Shown: positions 17,694-30,000, counted from the first letter of the stretch. The stretch: DNA of 42,078 bases from Lactovum miscens (GCF_014202895.1 NZ_JACHHV010000016.1:1-42078), one strand, 5' to 3'. Notes: generated by a model not told the origin, from the sequence alone. Translations and numbers: made by a program.

Positions 17694-18254
17694 ATGAATC
17701 AAACCGAAAAGAAGAAAAATTCGATTCTTAAAACAACGTTTCAACTCCTAAATGAAAAAACGATCAGTGCCATTACTGTAGATGAGATAGCAGAAAAGGC
17801 TGAAGTTTCTAAAGTCACAATTTTTAAATATTATGAATCCAAAAACAAACTCATGAAGACTGTTATTATGAAAGCCTTCGAGCATATGGGGGAAGATGTA
17901 AAAAGGCTCATAGCTTCCGACTTAAACTTTGAGGAAACCTACAAAGGGATTACCAAAATGAAATTCAAACAGCTCGGACGTTATACACCTCAGTTTACTG
18001 AAAACTTGATGTCTGAGTATTCCAACGACCCCGATTTTTTTGACACTGATACCATGGCCTTGCAAATGCAGGTCTATAAAGAGCTATTTAGTAAAGGCCA
18101 ACGTGAAGGCAAGATTTCTGTAAACTTGACTCAGGACGACTTCATGTTTATTTTAAATATCTTCGTTGAAGGAATGAAGGGTCTGAGTGCTGAGCGCTTA
18201 TTTGACAAAACTGAATTAATTACAAATTTCTTTATTAATGGTCTATCTAAATAA
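17694..18254 (+). CDS. TetR-family repressor of the adjacent exporter
   Basis: This 186-aa protein has an N-terminal TetR helix-turn-helix (about 24-50: ITVDEIAEKAEVSKVTIFKYY) and a helical ligand domain. It is divergent from the ABC exporter genes and faces shared palindromes, so it is very likely their repressor. No ribosome-binding site is seen before the ATG, and the -10 element ends only 6 bp upstream, so the transcript should start at or within a base of the ATG. It may therefore be leaderless. A bidirectional terminator follows immediately. Confidence 0.88.
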   Translation: MNQTEKKKNSILKTTFQLLNEKTISAITVDEIAEKAEVSKVTIFKYYESKNKLMKTVIMKAFEHMGEDVKRLIASDLNFEETYKGITKMKFKQLGRYTPQFTENLMSEYSNDPDFFDTDTMALQMQVYKELFSKGQREGKISVNLTQDDFMFILNIFVEGMKGLSAERLFDKTELITNFFINGLSK

Positions 18255-18285
18255 AAAGAATTTTCAAATTGAAAATTCTTTTTAT
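18252..18285 (+). terminator. Terminator of the TetR gene
   Basis: A long AT-rich hairpin (arms ATAAAAAGAATTTTCAA and its near-perfect complement) starts at the tetR stop codon and ends in TTTTTATTAG. Confidence 0.8.
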
Positions 18286-18669
18286 TAGTCTTATTCTTGT
18301 CACCTCTAAACTGATGAATAAACAATACAACCTAATTTTTATTCTGCATATCAGCCTAATGATCAACCACAGCCCTGACATCGAAATAGGTAATAACTTT
18401 CATCATGTTTTGTTTTAACAAAAAAGTTTCACTTTAAATGCATATCTGTATCAATTAAAATCGTCACAATATATTGTTATTTATTATTTTTTGATATGTT
18501 GAAACTAACATTACGGATTAAAATATTGATAAAAATTGATTGAATGCTGATTACTTAAGAATCAGAAGTCTATTTAGATTAATAAGTTTTATTAATTATA
18601 TGTGTTCTTTTATTAAAAATTAATTTTTGGCTCAAACAATTCTAATAACTTTATATAAAATTGTTTCGA
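18286..18669. other. AT-rich intergenic region
   Basis: No gene is seen. It contains one modest inverted repeat, CTGATT-ACTTAAG-AATCAG (18547-18565), of unknown meaning. Confidence 0.5.
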
Positions 18670-18671
18670 AA

Positions 18672-18694
18672 AAATCATTTTATACTAATGATTT
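18672..18694 (-). terminator. Terminator of the GNAT gene at 18711
   Basis: The hairpin AAATCATT-loop-AATGATTT is followed by a T-run (TTTTTTCG) on the minus strand, just beyond the acetyltransferase stop. Confidence 0.7.
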
Positions 18695-18710
18695 TAAATT
18701 TACTGGCAAT

Positions 18711-19256
18711 TTACCGATTAAAAAACTTTGAATATATAATAAGGTCCTTAAATTCATCATTATAAATTAAATGCTCTTTTAATGTGGCTTCATGCTCAAA
18801 GTTTAACCTTTCAGCTACTGCACGACTCTTATTGTTGTCACTCTCAGCTATAATCGTTAACTTATGAAGATTAAGCTCTTTAAAAACTACTTCTATAAAT
18901 CTTTTTACACTTTCAGTCATAATTCCATGTCCTTGAACATCTTTTGAAATCCAATAACCTATTTCTGCACGCATATTTTTGCGACTAATATTATGTAGAT
19001 CTATAATTCCTACTGCCTTGCCATTGATAAGGATTGTAGTGACAATTGTTTTATTAAGAGCTATATCTTTCCTTGCCATTTCAATAAATTTACTCTCATC
19101 TTCAATTGAATGAATTTCATCTACCCAGGGAAGCCACCTTCTAAGACTTAAGTAATCGGTGTTAATTGTTTCATAAAGAGATTTTACATGAGAAATTTCA
19201 GGAAAGTCTAGGGTTACAATATCGTTTCCTATTTTAAATTGTGTGAAAGTGGACAT
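18711..19256 (-). CDS. RimJ/RimL-type GNAT acetyltransferase
   Basis: This 181-aa protein has the RimL-like order: an N-terminal strand pair, LRRWLPWVDEIHS near 36, RAEIGYWISKDVQGHGIMTESVKRF (acetyl-CoA loop at about 108-118), and the LHKLTIIAESDNNKSRAVAERLNF segment. Relatives acetylate N-termini of ribosomal proteins or small molecules; which applies here is unknown. It stands alone and has its own terminator. Confidence 0.85.
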   Translation of the reverse strand: MSTFTQFKIGNDIVTLDFPEISHVKSLYETINTDYLSLRRWLPWVDEIHSIEDESKFIEMARKDIALNKTIVTTILINGKAVGIIDLHNISRKNMRAEIGYWISKDVQGHGIMTESVKRFIEVVFKELNLHKLTIIAESDNNKSRAVAERLNFEHEATLKEHLIYNDEFKDLIIYSKFFNR

Positions 19257-19565
19257 AGTTTCCTCTTTTCATGAACAAAGATGCTCATATTTTATATCAA
19301 AAAATAAAAATCTAAATAATATGATTTCACTATATTATCATAATTATGTAAAAAACCACAATGATTAGACTACTTATTCATATAATTAATTATATATTTT
19401 AAATTAACAAGGATAAAAATAAAAAGATTTATATAATATAATGTTACAACGTTTGCACATTATTTTTTTAATAATGCTTAAGGCGATAAAGTCCACTAAC
19501 AAATTAATACTAAGACATTATTTATAAAGCAATGTTAATTATTGCACGAATAACGTATTACACAA
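19257..19565. other. AT-rich intergenic region
   Basis: About 300 bp upstream of the acetyltransferase gene and downstream of the suf terminator. I see no open frame or repeat of note apart from TATAAT-like strings expected by chance in such AT-rich DNA. Confidence 0.5.
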
Positions 19566-19596
19566 AAGAAACCATCCTTTAAAAAGGGTAGTTTCT
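19566..19596 (-). terminator. Terminator of the suf operon
   Basis: A hairpin with arms GAAACTACCCTTT and AAAGGATGGTTTC is followed by TTTTG on the minus strand. It lies about 90 bp past the sufB stop. Confidence 0.75.
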
Positions 19597-19684
19597 AGAA
19601 TTTATTTTAATTTTCCCAACTCTTTTGTTACTATATCTTAAGATTAGGATTTGCAAGACGGGAGTCTACTTTGACTTGTGCCTT

Positions 19685-21133
19685 TCATCCTATAGAACCT
19701 TCCATTGAATAGGAAATAAGCCGATTTAATTCAACCGCATATTCCATAGGAAGTTCCTTAGTAAATGGCTCTATGAATCCCATAACGATCATATCTGTGG
19801 CTTCTTTTTCTGTTAAACCGCGACTCATAAGATAATAAAGCTGCTCCTCTGAAATCTTTGAAACCTTAGCTTCATGTTCAAGTGCAACATGTGAGTTATG
19901 AATTTCATTGAATGGTATTGTATCCGACTTCGAAATGTCATCCATGATAATGGTATCACACTCAATATGAGACTTTGACTTAGCTGAGTCTTTGTTAAAT
20001 GTAACTTGACCACGGTAATTGACAATCCCTCCCCCTCGAGCGATTGACTTCGAAATAATACTTGAGCTTGTATTCGGTGCATTATGAATCATTTTCGCAC
20101 CAGTATCTTGATTTTGTCCAGTATTTGCAAAAGCAACTGAAAGCATTGTTCCACGAGCACCAGGACCATTTAAATAAACGGACGGATACTTCATTGAAAT
20201 CTTCGCACCGAGATTACCATCTACCCATTCAACAGTTGCATTTGCAGCTGCACTAGCGCGCTTAGTTACCAAATTCAAGACATTGTCAGACCAGTTTTGA
20301 ATGGTTGAATAACGCATGTATCCACCTTCTTCTACGAAGATTTCAACTACAGCCGCATGAAGTGAAGTTGCTGAATAAGTTGGTGCTGTACAGCCCTCAA
20401 TGTATTGAACGGAGCCACCTTCTTCTACAATAATCAAAGTTCGCTCAAACTGACCAGACTTCTCATTATTAATACGGAAATAGGCTTGAACTGGTATCTC
20501 ACATTTCACACCTTTTGGCACATAGAGGAAGCTTCCACCCGACCAGACAGCTGAGTTCAGAGCAGCCAACTTGTTGTCTGTAGGTGGAACCAATTTGCTA
20601 AAATATTTTCTGAAAATCTCAGGATATTCTCGGAGTGCTGTATCTGTATCCGTAAAGATAATACCCAATTTTTCAAATTCGTCCTTCATGTTATGATAAA
20701 CCACTTCTGACTCATATTGTGCACTAGCTCCCGCGAGATAAGAGCGTTCTGCTTCAGGAATTCCGATCTTTTCGAATGTTTCCTTTATTTCATTTGGTAC
20801 ATCGTCCCATGTTCGTGCTGACTTGTCAGAAGCCTTTTGATAGTAAACAATGTCATCATAATTAATAAAGCTCAAGTCGGGTCCCCATTTTGGTGCGTCA
20901 ATTTTCTTAAAAGACTCGTAAGATTTTAGACGAAATTTAAGCATCCAGTCTGGTTCATTTTTAGCAGCTGAAATCTGACGAATAACTTCTTCATTTAAGC
21001 CAAGGCCAGTCGTATATTCCAACGTTGCGTTATCATGAAAGCCAAATTTATATTCTTCGAGTACAGGGACTTCATTTGCTTTATTTTTTTCAACTAAAGA
21101 CGGTACTTTTCTTTTTATATTTGTATCTGCCAT
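19685..21133 (-). CDS. sufB: Fe-S cluster scaffold subunit SufB
   Basis: This 482-aa beta-helix protein of the SUF scaffold has family stretches [21 protein letters not shown] near the N-terminus, [25 protein letters not shown] in the middle and a C-terminal [26 protein letters not shown]. Together with SufC and SufD it builds Fe-S clusters. It is the last gene of the operon, 56 bp after sufU, with a hairpin in between. Length and sequence pattern are typical. Confidence 0.96.
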   Translation of the reverse strand: MADTNIKRKVPSLVEKNKANEVPVLEEYKFGFHDNATLEYTTGLGLNEEVIRQISAAKNEPDWMLKFRLKSYESFKKIDAPKWGPDLSFINYDDIVYYQKASDKSARTWDDVPNEIKETFEKIGIPEAERSYLAGASAQYESEVVYHNMKDEFEKLGIIFTDTDTALREYPEIFRKYFSKLVPPTDNKLAALNSAVWSGGSFLYVPKGVKCEIPVQAYFRINNEKSGQFERTLIIVEEGGSVQYIEGCTAPTYSATSLHAAVVEIFVEEGGYMRYSTIQNWSDNVLNLVTKRASAAANATVEWVDGNLGAKISMKYPSVYLNGPGARGTMLSVAFANTGQNQDTGAKMIHNAPNTSSSIISKSIARGGGIVNYRGQVTFNKDSAKSKSHIECDTIIMDDISKSDTIPFNEIHNSHVALEHEAKVSKISEEQLYYLMSRGLTEKEATDMIVMGFIEPFTKELPMEYAVELNRLISYSMEGSIG

Positions 21134-21149
21134 ATTCTCTCCTTGTAAG

Positions 21150-21168
21150 AGTCAAGCTGTGCTTGACT
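21150..21168 (-). promoter_or_regulatory. Intercistronic hairpin between sufU and sufB
   Basis: A perfect hairpin AGTCAAGC-TGT-GCTTGACT without a T-run lies just ahead of the sufB ribosome site. It could tune RNA stability or partly end transcripts before sufB. The role is inferred. Confidence 0.4.
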
Positions 21169-21189
21169 TTCTAACATCTTACTCAGCTT

Positions 21190-21659
21190 TTATTCATGTG
21201 TTTCTGAAAGATTGGCAGAGCCAACTTCCAATGCCTTTTTTAAGGCATTCCAAGGTAAGGTTGAACACTTTACCCTCTGTGGAAACTTGGCAACCCCCTT
21301 TAAAAATAGGGCATCACCTAAGTTATCAAGATCCAATTCTTCCTGCCCAGTCACCATTTTGCTAAACAAGTCAGCCAATTCCAGAACTTCTTCTTTACTT
21401 TTTCCTAAGACTACTTCTGTCATCATTGAAGCTGAGGCCGTTGAAATGGTGCAACCATGTCCAGAGAAAGCAATATCTTTAACCTTGTTTTCTTCTAAAT
21501 TCACTGTCAGACGGATCACATCACCACAAGTAGGATTATTTAGATCTACAACACAACCAACTTGTAGCTTTCCAGCATTTCTTGGATGATCTGCATGGTC
21601 ACGAATAGCCATTTGTTCAAATTTTGAGCCATAGAGTTCATTTAATTTACTAAGTGCCA

Positions 21660-21660
<1 letters not shown>
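21190..21660 (-). CDS. sufU: Sulphur-transfer/scaffold protein SufU
   Basis: This 156-aa protein of the IscU/SufU fold carries the zinc and sulphur-accepting residues Cys45 and Asp47 (PTCGD), Cys70 (GHGCTIS) and Cys132 (RVKCSTL). It has the SufU-type insertion before the last cysteine. It accepts sulphur from SufS. Its start is fused (1-bp overlap) to the stop of the flavin-type gene upstream. Confidence 0.95.
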
Positions 21661-24524
<2,864 letters not shown>

Positions 24525-24528
24525 AAGT

Positions 24529-25311
24529 TTATACCTCTTCTTTATAATCAAGCCCAAGTTCTTCTGCGATCTTGGCATAACCTTCTTTTTCAAGTCGTTG
24601 AGCTAATTCTGCACCACCAGTCTTCACCACTTTACCATCCATTAAGATGTGAACATAATCTGGAGTGATATAGTCAAGCAATCGTTGGTAATGAGTAATT
24701 ATCATCGCACCAAAGTTTTCACCACGCATAGCATTAACACCTTTTGAAACAACCTTCAAAGCATCAATGTCAAGACCTGAGTCAATTTCATCAAGAATAG
24801 CAAAAGTTGGTTCAAGCATCATTAATTGAAGAATTTCATTACGTTTTTTTTCTCCACCTGAGAAACCTTCATTCAAATAACGCTCGGCCATTTCTTCCTT
24901 CATATTAAGCAAGTTCATATTTCTATCAAGTTTTTTAATAAAATCCCTGACTGAAATCTTATTATCCTCAGCACGACGGGCGTTGATTGCCGCACGCATG
25001 AATTCAGCATTTGTCACTCCTTGAATCTCAGATGGATATTGCATTCCAAGGAAGAGGCCTAAACGTGCACGCTCATCTACCGGAAGATCAACGATATTAT
25101 TGCCATCAAAGAGGATTGATCCACTTGTCACATGATAATGGGGATTACCCATAATTGCAGCTGACAATGTTGACTTACCGTTTCCGTTAGGTCCCATGAT
25201 GGCATGAACTTCATTTGTTTTAAAAGTCAAATTGATTCCCTTCAGGATTTCCGTATGAACCCCATTTTCATCAACGCCGACGTGAAGATCTTTTATCTCT
25301 AAAGTTGTCAT
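24529..25311 (-). CDS. sufC: Fe-S cluster assembly ATPase SufC
   Basis: This 260-aa ABC-type ATPase has Walker A GPNGNGKST at 40-48, signature GFSGGEKKRNEILQ near 148 and Walker B AILDEIDSGLDIDA. It drives the SufBCD scaffold. It is first in the operon, about 100 bp after an extended -10 promoter, with a hairpin in the leader. Confidence 0.96.
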   Translation of the reverse strand: MTTLEIKDLHVGVDENGVHTEILKGINLTFKTNEVHAIMGPNGNGKSTLSAAIMGNPHYHVTSGSILFDGNNIVDLPVDERARLGLFLGMQYPSEIQGVTNAEFMRAAINARRAEDNKISVRDFIKKLDRNMNLLNMKEEMAERYLNEGFSGGEKKRNEILQLMMLEPTFAILDEIDSGLDIDALKVVSKGVNAMRGENFGAMIITHYQRLLDYITPDYVHILMDGKVVKTGGAELAQRLEKEGYAKIAEELGLDYKEEV

Positions 25312-25328
25312 AAATAGCCTTTCTATCT

Positions 25329-25355
25329 ATAAGCCATGTCGGGCAGACAAGGCTT
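25329..25355 (-). promoter_or_regulatory. Leader hairpin of the suf operon
   Basis: The minus-strand leader can fold as AGCCTTGTC-TGCCC-GACATGGCT with one mismatch, close to the sufC ribosome site. On the plus strand it is followed by TTTTT. It may affect translation or stability of the operon RNA. Confidence 0.35.
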
Positions 25356-25413
25356 TTTCTCAATCCGATACTAATTCCACTAGATTTAGTGTCAAAAATG
25401 TTTTACAAAACTA

Positions 25414-25422
25414 ATTATAACA
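25414..25422 (-). promoter_or_regulatory. Extended -10 promoter of the suf operon
   Basis: TG-T-TATAAT is found on the minus strand about 100 bp before sufC. Confidence 0.6.
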
Positions 25423-25870
25423 AAAAGCCTCACCTTTTGTATAACTTTTTCACAGTTCCAAAGGTTCCTAACTGCAATGAATTTAACAAATTCACAAGAC
25501 TGATTGTCCATCTTTTCTTCAAATATCTTCATTTTTATTAATATTTTTTTATTCTAGCCTATAATTTTGATAAAGCTAACCAGCTAAACTTTCTAAAATA
25601 AGCTTGGGTGTGTTAACCTCAAACTGACTGAGCTTTAAGCCGCCACCTATCTCTTTTAGCAACTATTTCCTTTATTAAAGTTAACATCCTAATAAATTAG
25701 CTCTAATGATTCAGAAATTGGTTTCTTAATCAATTTAAATCTCATCAAAACTCTTTGTTCAATTATTACTACGTTCCTGTTTTTATCTGACTTGATAAAT
25801 TCTCCATCTCCCAATCAACTTCTCTTCCTACTCACCGATAGATTTATCCGTTATTGAGAATATTAAAAAA
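25423..25870. other. Intergenic region between suf and the stress-protein gene
   Basis: About 450 bp, AT-rich. Scattered short minus-strand frames (for example around 25640-25700) may be gene remains, but none is recognisable. Confidence 0.4.
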
Positions 25871-25896
25871 AATTGCGAATTTGTAAACTCGTAATC
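25871..25896 (-). terminator. Terminator of the universal stress protein gene
   Basis: An imperfect hairpin (TTACGAGTTT-loop-AATTCGCAA on the minus strand) is followed by eight T residues, about 25 bp past the stop. Confidence 0.65.
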
Positions 25897-25918
25897 TTTT
25901 AAATAATTAAACCGCGAA

Positions 25919-26362
25919 CTACCGCACAATCATCACAGAAATTGGTGAATTTTTAGCAATATATTCCGCTTGTGAGCCTAGCAAACGTTTGAGACCTTTT
26001 TTCTTATTTGAATTTGACCCGATAACAAGAAGATCAGCTTTGGAAGCAGGGATAACCTTTTTGACTATCACTGCGCCCGCAATACCTTCTTCTACGATGA
26101 CTTCCACTTTCTCAACTCCCGCTTCTTTTGCACGTTGTTGATAAGCCTTGATATTTTCCTCTAATTTTGTACGTTCGCTCCGCACATGATCCTTATCAAG
26201 TGCCTGATATACATTCATTTCATTTCCTTCAAGAATTGAAGTAATTATTAATGTTGCATCTATTTTTTTAGCTTCACGGATTGCATAACGAAAGCCCATT
26301 TGAGCATCTTCTGAATCATCTACCCCAACTAAAATCCGCTTAAATTCCTCAGTTTTATCCAT
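25919..26362 (-). CDS. Universal stress protein, UspA family
   Basis: This 147-aa single-domain Usp protein has the N-terminal strand KRILVGVDDSEDA (8-20) and the C-terminal nucleotide loop VIGSNSNKKKGLKRLLGS near 115-132, followed by SPISVMIVR. This glycine-rich loop is the ATP-binding type. Such proteins help survival under stress. It is a single gene. Confidence 0.9.
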   Translation of the reverse strand: MDKTEEFKRILVGVDDSEDAQMGFRYAIREAKKIDATLIITSILEGNEMNVYQALDKDHVRSERTKLEENIKAYQQRAKEAGVEKVEVIVEEGIAGAVIVKKVIPASKADLLVIGSNSNKKKGLKRLLGSQAEYIAKNSPISVMIVR

Positions 26363-26464
26363 TTTTTCTCCAAAATCTAAAGTAACTATAGTCGATGAAG
26401 TATCATACTACCGACAAACAGAACAAAGATTACAAGTATCACAAACAAAATTCAATTTAACAAC

Positions 26465-26859
26465 TTATCTAACTTCTCGTTGAATTTGATATTTTTTCAG
26501 AAACTCATAAATCTCAAATCCAATTATAACACCAGCGCGTTCATTAGCATATCGTTCACATCGGTTACGCCAATTTCAAAATGAACTGCAAAAACTCAAA
26601 AATCACACCAGTCAATAGAATAATTCCAAACTTTTTACCAAAAGACTAGCGTTTTACATTGATGCTGAACAGTGTGCCATGCTATAAGGAATAAAGGCAA
26701 GAATATTTCAAATATCTGACTATTACCACCGTCGGTATAAAAAGAAATGAAATTCAAGGTATGCCCCATCAATAATTCTACATGTAGAATAAGAATACCG
26801 ATTAACTTGAAAAAACAGTCAAACAAGAATAATAAAATAGAAAATAAACAAGAATTCAA
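26465..26859 (-). pseudogene. VanZ-like membrane protein, frameshifted remnant
   Basis: Translating the minus strand in pieces gives a VanZ-like order: an N-terminal membrane segment then TLNFISFYTDGGNSQIFEI (about 26740-26780), FGIILLTGVIFEFLQFIL after a frame change, then EIGVTDVNDMLMNAL and GVIIGFEIYEFLKKYQIQR to a stop at 26465. At least three frame changes or stops break the gene. The combination of a hydrophobic helix, a [TD]D-x-[ND]D segment and a Gly-rich last helix is the VanZ family pattern. It cannot make a full protein. Confidence 0.65.
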
Positions 26860-26865
26860 AAATAT

Positions 26866-28461
26866 TCACATATCTTTCTTTTCCTTCATCTCTCTTGATT
26901 TTTTAAAAGTTTCACTTTCAGCATAACGTTTATTTCCCTTATACAATTCAATTATCGTCCAAATAAGCAATGCCAATACCACAACAATTAATAAGTAAGC
27001 AATGCCATGTGCAATAGTAATTTGATTCACAGTAGGATTTTTTCCAAAAAAGCCTTCAATCGCTGCGGGTAAACCTTCTAAATTTAGAAAGGTCAAGGAA
27101 ATGACAGAAATCCATCCCAAAGCTTTAATAAACAACCCATTTTTAAATCGTTCTCCCATTTCCACTTGCGAATCTGTCATCATAAGAAGCGGTAACATAG
27201 AAAATGGTAAAGCAAAAGCAAGAAAAACTTGTGAATTATTCATCAAATTATTCAATGCAATGTGCTCATTAATTGAAGATTGTCCGGCAGTCAAAAGAAC
27301 AGCAATCAGTACTGGAATAACTGAAAGTAATCGTGTTATAAGACGCCTTAGCCAGAGTGGTATACGCATGTGGACAAACCCCTCCATTATTACCTGCCCA
27401 GATAATGTTCCAGTGATTGTTGAGTTTTGCCCCGAAGCAAGCAGTGCTACAGCAAAAAGTGCCGATAATGCTCCTGATTTAGCTACAGAAGCTAAAACAC
27501 CGTTACTTAAAGAATTTGCATCAGAAAGTGCATGATAAAGTCCAAAGAAAGATGGGTCCTTAACACCTCCTGACTTAAAAACTGCAACTCCTGTAATAAG
27601 CAATAATGCATTCACCACAAATGCTAAAGTTAACTGAATATTAGAGTCCCAAGTCGTGAATCGAACTGTTCGAGCCACATCTTCTTCATCATTGTGATCA
27701 ATTTTACGTGTCTGAGAAATAGCTGAATGTAGGTAAAGATTGTGTGGCATAACGGTTGCTCCAATAATTCCCAATGAACCTTGGAGGGCCGAAATTCCAT
27801 TGACTTGTGGTTGATTAGCAAACGTTTGACTTGTTGGTATCAGTCCTTTAACAACCCCCAACCAATCTGGATTGGACAATGCGACTTGATAAACAAAAAC
27901 AAGCAGAATAACAAGAATTAGGCAAACTACAATTGCCTCAATTTTTCGAAAACCTACTCGAGTTAGTAGTAAAAGTAAAAGAACATCAAGAACTGTGATG
28001 AAAACCGCAACAATGATCGGTATGCCAAAGAGGAGATAAAGGGCAATTGCAGCTCCAATAACCTCCGCAATATCCGTTGCCATAATCGCAAGCTCCGTTA
28101 AAATCCAAAGTACAATCCCCAAAGATTGACTAGTTCTCGCACGTATTGCTTGCGCTAGGTCCATTTGGGTCACAATGCCTAGCTTAGCTGCCATATACTG
28201 AAGCAACATAGCCACAAGGCTAGAAAGCAAAATAACCGACATGAGGAGATAACCGAAATTTTGTCCACCGGTGATAGATGTGGACCAGTTACCAGGATCC
28301 ATGTATCCGACGGCAACCAATGCTCCCGGACCTGAATACATAAAAAGTGTCTTCAAGAAACCTTTATCTCTGGGAACCTCAACTGTTCCATTAATTTCAC
28401 CTAAAGATCTGCCGTTGGCATAATGAAGTTGTACAATTCCTTTTTTCTTTTTTTTTGCCAA
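26866..28461 (-). CDS. mntH: NRAMP-type divalent metal (Mn2+/H+) transporter
   Basis: This 531-aa protein has about eleven membrane helices, the metal-binding motif DPGNWSTSI in helix 1 (about 55-63) and MPHNLYLHS in helix 6. These are the conserved NRAMP ligand sites, and proton-coupled manganese uptake is the usual role in lactic acid bacteria. The most likely start is a TTG at 28461 with AAGGG ahead of it. No manganese riboswitch is seen in the short leader. No clear terminator follows before the decayed VanZ gene. Confidence 0.93.
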   Translation of the reverse strand: MAKKKKKGIVQLHYANGRSLGEINGTVEVPRDKGFLKTLFMYSGPGALVAVGYMDPGNWSTSITGGQNFGYLLMSVILLSSLVAMLLQYMAAKLGIVTQMDLAQAIRARTSQSLGIVLWILTELAIMATDIAEVIGAAIALYLLFGIPIIVAVFITVLDVLLLLLLTRVGFRKIEAIVVCLILVILLVFVYQVALSNPDWLGVVKGLIPTSQTFANQPQVNGISALQGSLGIIGATVMPHNLYLHSAISQTRKIDHNDEEDVARTVRFTTWDSNIQLTLAFVVNALLLITGVAVFKSGGVKDPSFFGLYHALSDANSLSNGVLASVAKSGALSALFAVALLASGQNSTITGTLSGQVIMEGFVHMRIPLWLRRLITRLLSVIPVLIAVLLTAGQSSINEHIALNNLMNNSQVFLAFALPFSMLPLLMMTDSQVEMGERFKNGLFIKALGWISVISLTFLNLEGLPAAIEGFFGKNPTVNQITIAHGIAYLLIVVVLALLIWTIIELYKGNKRYAESETFKKSREMKEKKDM

Positions 28462-28504
28462 ATTTTCCCTTCTTCAAAATATTCTAATAAAGTTTCTCAA
28501 ATTA

Positions 28505-28512
28505 ATTATAAC
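28505..28512 (-). promoter_or_regulatory. Promoter of mntH
   Basis: A GTTATAAT -10 element lies about 45 bp ahead of the TTG start on the minus strand. Confidence 0.5.
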
Positions 28513-28537
28513 AAAAAATAATTATGTTTTTTCTGAT

Positions 28538-28554
28538 GGCAAATTGTAAAATCA
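28538..28554 (+). repeat. Solo IS30-end-like sequence
   Basis: GGCAAATTGTAAAAT here matches the first 15 bases of the IS30 left end at 32821 and then diverges. It may be a footprint of a lost copy; chance is possible in AT-rich DNA. Confidence 0.35.
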
Positions 28555-28581
28555 AACGAATACTTACTCATAAGAAAAGAG

Positions 28582-28614
28582 CTCCAAAAGTTAGATTTAT
28601 AAAGTCCAACTTTT
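28582..28614 (-). terminator. Terminator of the GNAT gene at 28646
   Basis: The hairpin CCAAAAGTT-loop-AACTTTTGG is followed by a T-rich stretch (CTCTTTTCTT) on the minus strand. Confidence 0.7.
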
Positions 28615-28645
28615 GGATGTCATATCAAATTTATTTCAACCCTTT

Positions 28646-29170
28646 TTAGGTAGTTGTTACCCAATATCTAGCAATAATTTCCCCATCTTCTCTCTCGTAA
28701 TAAGACTCCAATATCCCACCAACTTTTTCTATGGTAGCCCTACTAGCTTTATTATCTTTTAGCGCTGTAATAAAAACTTGCTTAATGTTCCGTTTATTAT
28801 ATTTAGTTAATGCAAAAGTCAAAAGTTTATACATTATACCCTTGCCTCTGAAATTTGGGGAGGTTATATAACCTATATGACCTCCTTCAGTTGAGAGATT
28901 TCCTTTATCAAGCTCCCATCTACAATCAATTTTTGCACAAATATCTTCACCATCCAAATAATAAAAAGTAGTCATTGTTGAATAATTAGGAATAATAGTA
29001 TAATTCTCTAATTTATTTCTTTCTACTAAATATTCCTCATAGTTATTGATCTCCTTTATCGTTGATAAAGAATACCTAAAACCAGAATTTTTTTCCTTAA
29101 GTAAATCATTGTTAAACTTTTCAAAGCGATTCTTGTCTTCTATATTCAACGTTCTAATTTTATACTCCAT
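28646..29170 (-). CDS. GNAT acetyltransferase
   Basis: This 174-aa protein has the acetyl-CoA loop SPNFRGKGIMYKLLTFAL (about 106-123) and the later ITALKDNKASRATIEKVGG segment of the GNAT fold, with a close resemblance to family members that have an LxVxxxNxxSxxxIEKxGG ending. I place the start at the ATG at 29170, six bases after AGGAGG. The ATG two codons earlier touches the ribosome site and is unlikely. The substrate is unknown. Confidence 0.85.
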   Translation of the reverse strand: MEYKIRTLNIEDKNRFEKFNNDLLKEKNSGFRYSLSTIKEINNYEEYLVERNKLENYTIIPNYSTMTTFYYLDGEDICAKIDCRWELDKGNLSTEGGHIGYITSPNFRGKGIMYKLLTFALTKYNKRNIKQVFITALKDNKASRATIEKVGGILESYYEREDGEIIARYWVTTT

Positions 29171-29176
29171 AAACAT

Positions 29177-29496
29177 CCTCCTAGGTCTAAAAACACTTCA
29201 ATTACCAATTATGGTCAAGTTACTTTCCAACTCATTTTTTGCATCTTATTATAAACTTCGTATATTATTTTATTTTCTCTCAAGAAGGTAAAAATAATTT
29301 CGACTTATAATTATCATCTAATCTTGCACCAAATGCAATACACATTTCAGGAAACTTAGAATAGCATCACTTGAACTAGCATATGTTCAATTATTAGGTG
29401 TAAAAATATTTATATAAACACATCCTTAATTTTCCAATCATACTGAGGTCCATATTTTTAAGTTATGATTCTATGGAAAATTGTGAAATTATTTTA
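29177..29496. other. Intergenic region before the accessory region
   Basis: AT-rich with no credible gene. It marks the passage from ordinary genes to the IS-rich accessory segment. Confidence 0.5.
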
Positions 29497-29599
29497 GCAT
29501 CTGAATTACTTTTCTGCTTGTTTTCGTTCAAATTCAAGTCTAAGAAATTCAGTTGCTTTTTGCTTACTTCAGGTGGCTAAATTAAATTTTCAATTTGCC
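29497..29599 (-). mobile_element. IS30 5'-end fragment
   Basis: The terminal repeat at 29572-29599 is followed on the minus strand by the IS30 leader (CTTAGACTTGAATTTGAACG) up to the transposase ATG at 29500, where similarity stops. Only the first about 100 bp of the element remain. Confidence 0.8.
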
Positions 29600-29643
29600 A
29601 TTTTTTTGTAGCCAACTTATTTTTACAATTTTCCATCTAAAGT

Positions 29644-30000
29644 TTATATTAATATGAAATCTCGCTTAAAAACTTTTTCAGAACAGAACTGATAGAGTTC
29701 TCCCCTTTTGTAAAGATAATCTCCAATAGAAGCTCTTAAGTTTCCTCCCAAGAAAGCACCATTTGAATCTCTAGCATCAAGTAATAGAAATTGTCGTGGT
29801 CGCTTCCCAACAACTAATTTATTTATCTTTTTTACACTTTCTTCTTTCATAAAAAAGGTTGCCAGCATTGGAAGTCCTCCCATTTCATCATCCCAAAAAA
29901 CTTTATGACTCTCAAATGCTTCTTTTACCCAAGCATCAGTGGGTGTTTTATCTGTAATCTTCCAAACATCAACCGTATCATTTCCTAATTTTGCCCTCAT
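29644..30000 (-). CDS. Hypothetical protein, possibly mobile-element cargo
   Basis: This 118-aa soluble protein is not one I recognise. It is rich in charged residues and holds KLVVGKRPRQFLLLDARDSNGAF in the middle. It has no membrane segment or signal peptide. A GGAG site precedes its start, which overlaps the stop of the upstream gene by 4 bp (ATGA), so the pair was one coding unit. Lying between an IS30 stub and an ISLre2-type stub and near an integrase relic, the pair is probably what is left of a mobile element. Confidence 0.55.
   Translation of the reverse strand: MRAKLGNDTVDVWKITDKTPTDAWVKEAFESHKVFWDDEMGGLPMLATFFMKEESVKKINKLVVGKRPRQFLLLDARDSNGAFLGGNLRASIGDYLYKRGELYQFCSEKVFKRDFILI

Noticed and set aside
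19631-19679. Short frame after sufB reading KAQVKVDSRLANPNLKI
   Set aside because: It looks protein-like but has only about 17 codons, no start and no recognised family; it may be a gene remnant or chance.
26775-26790. Perfect 16-bp palindrome ATTCTACATGTAGAAT
   Set aside because: It lies inside the decayed VanZ-like gene and not at a promoter; most likely chance.
26635-26859. 74-codon minus-strand frame taken as a separate gene
   Set aside because: It is only the front part of the frameshifted VanZ-like relic.
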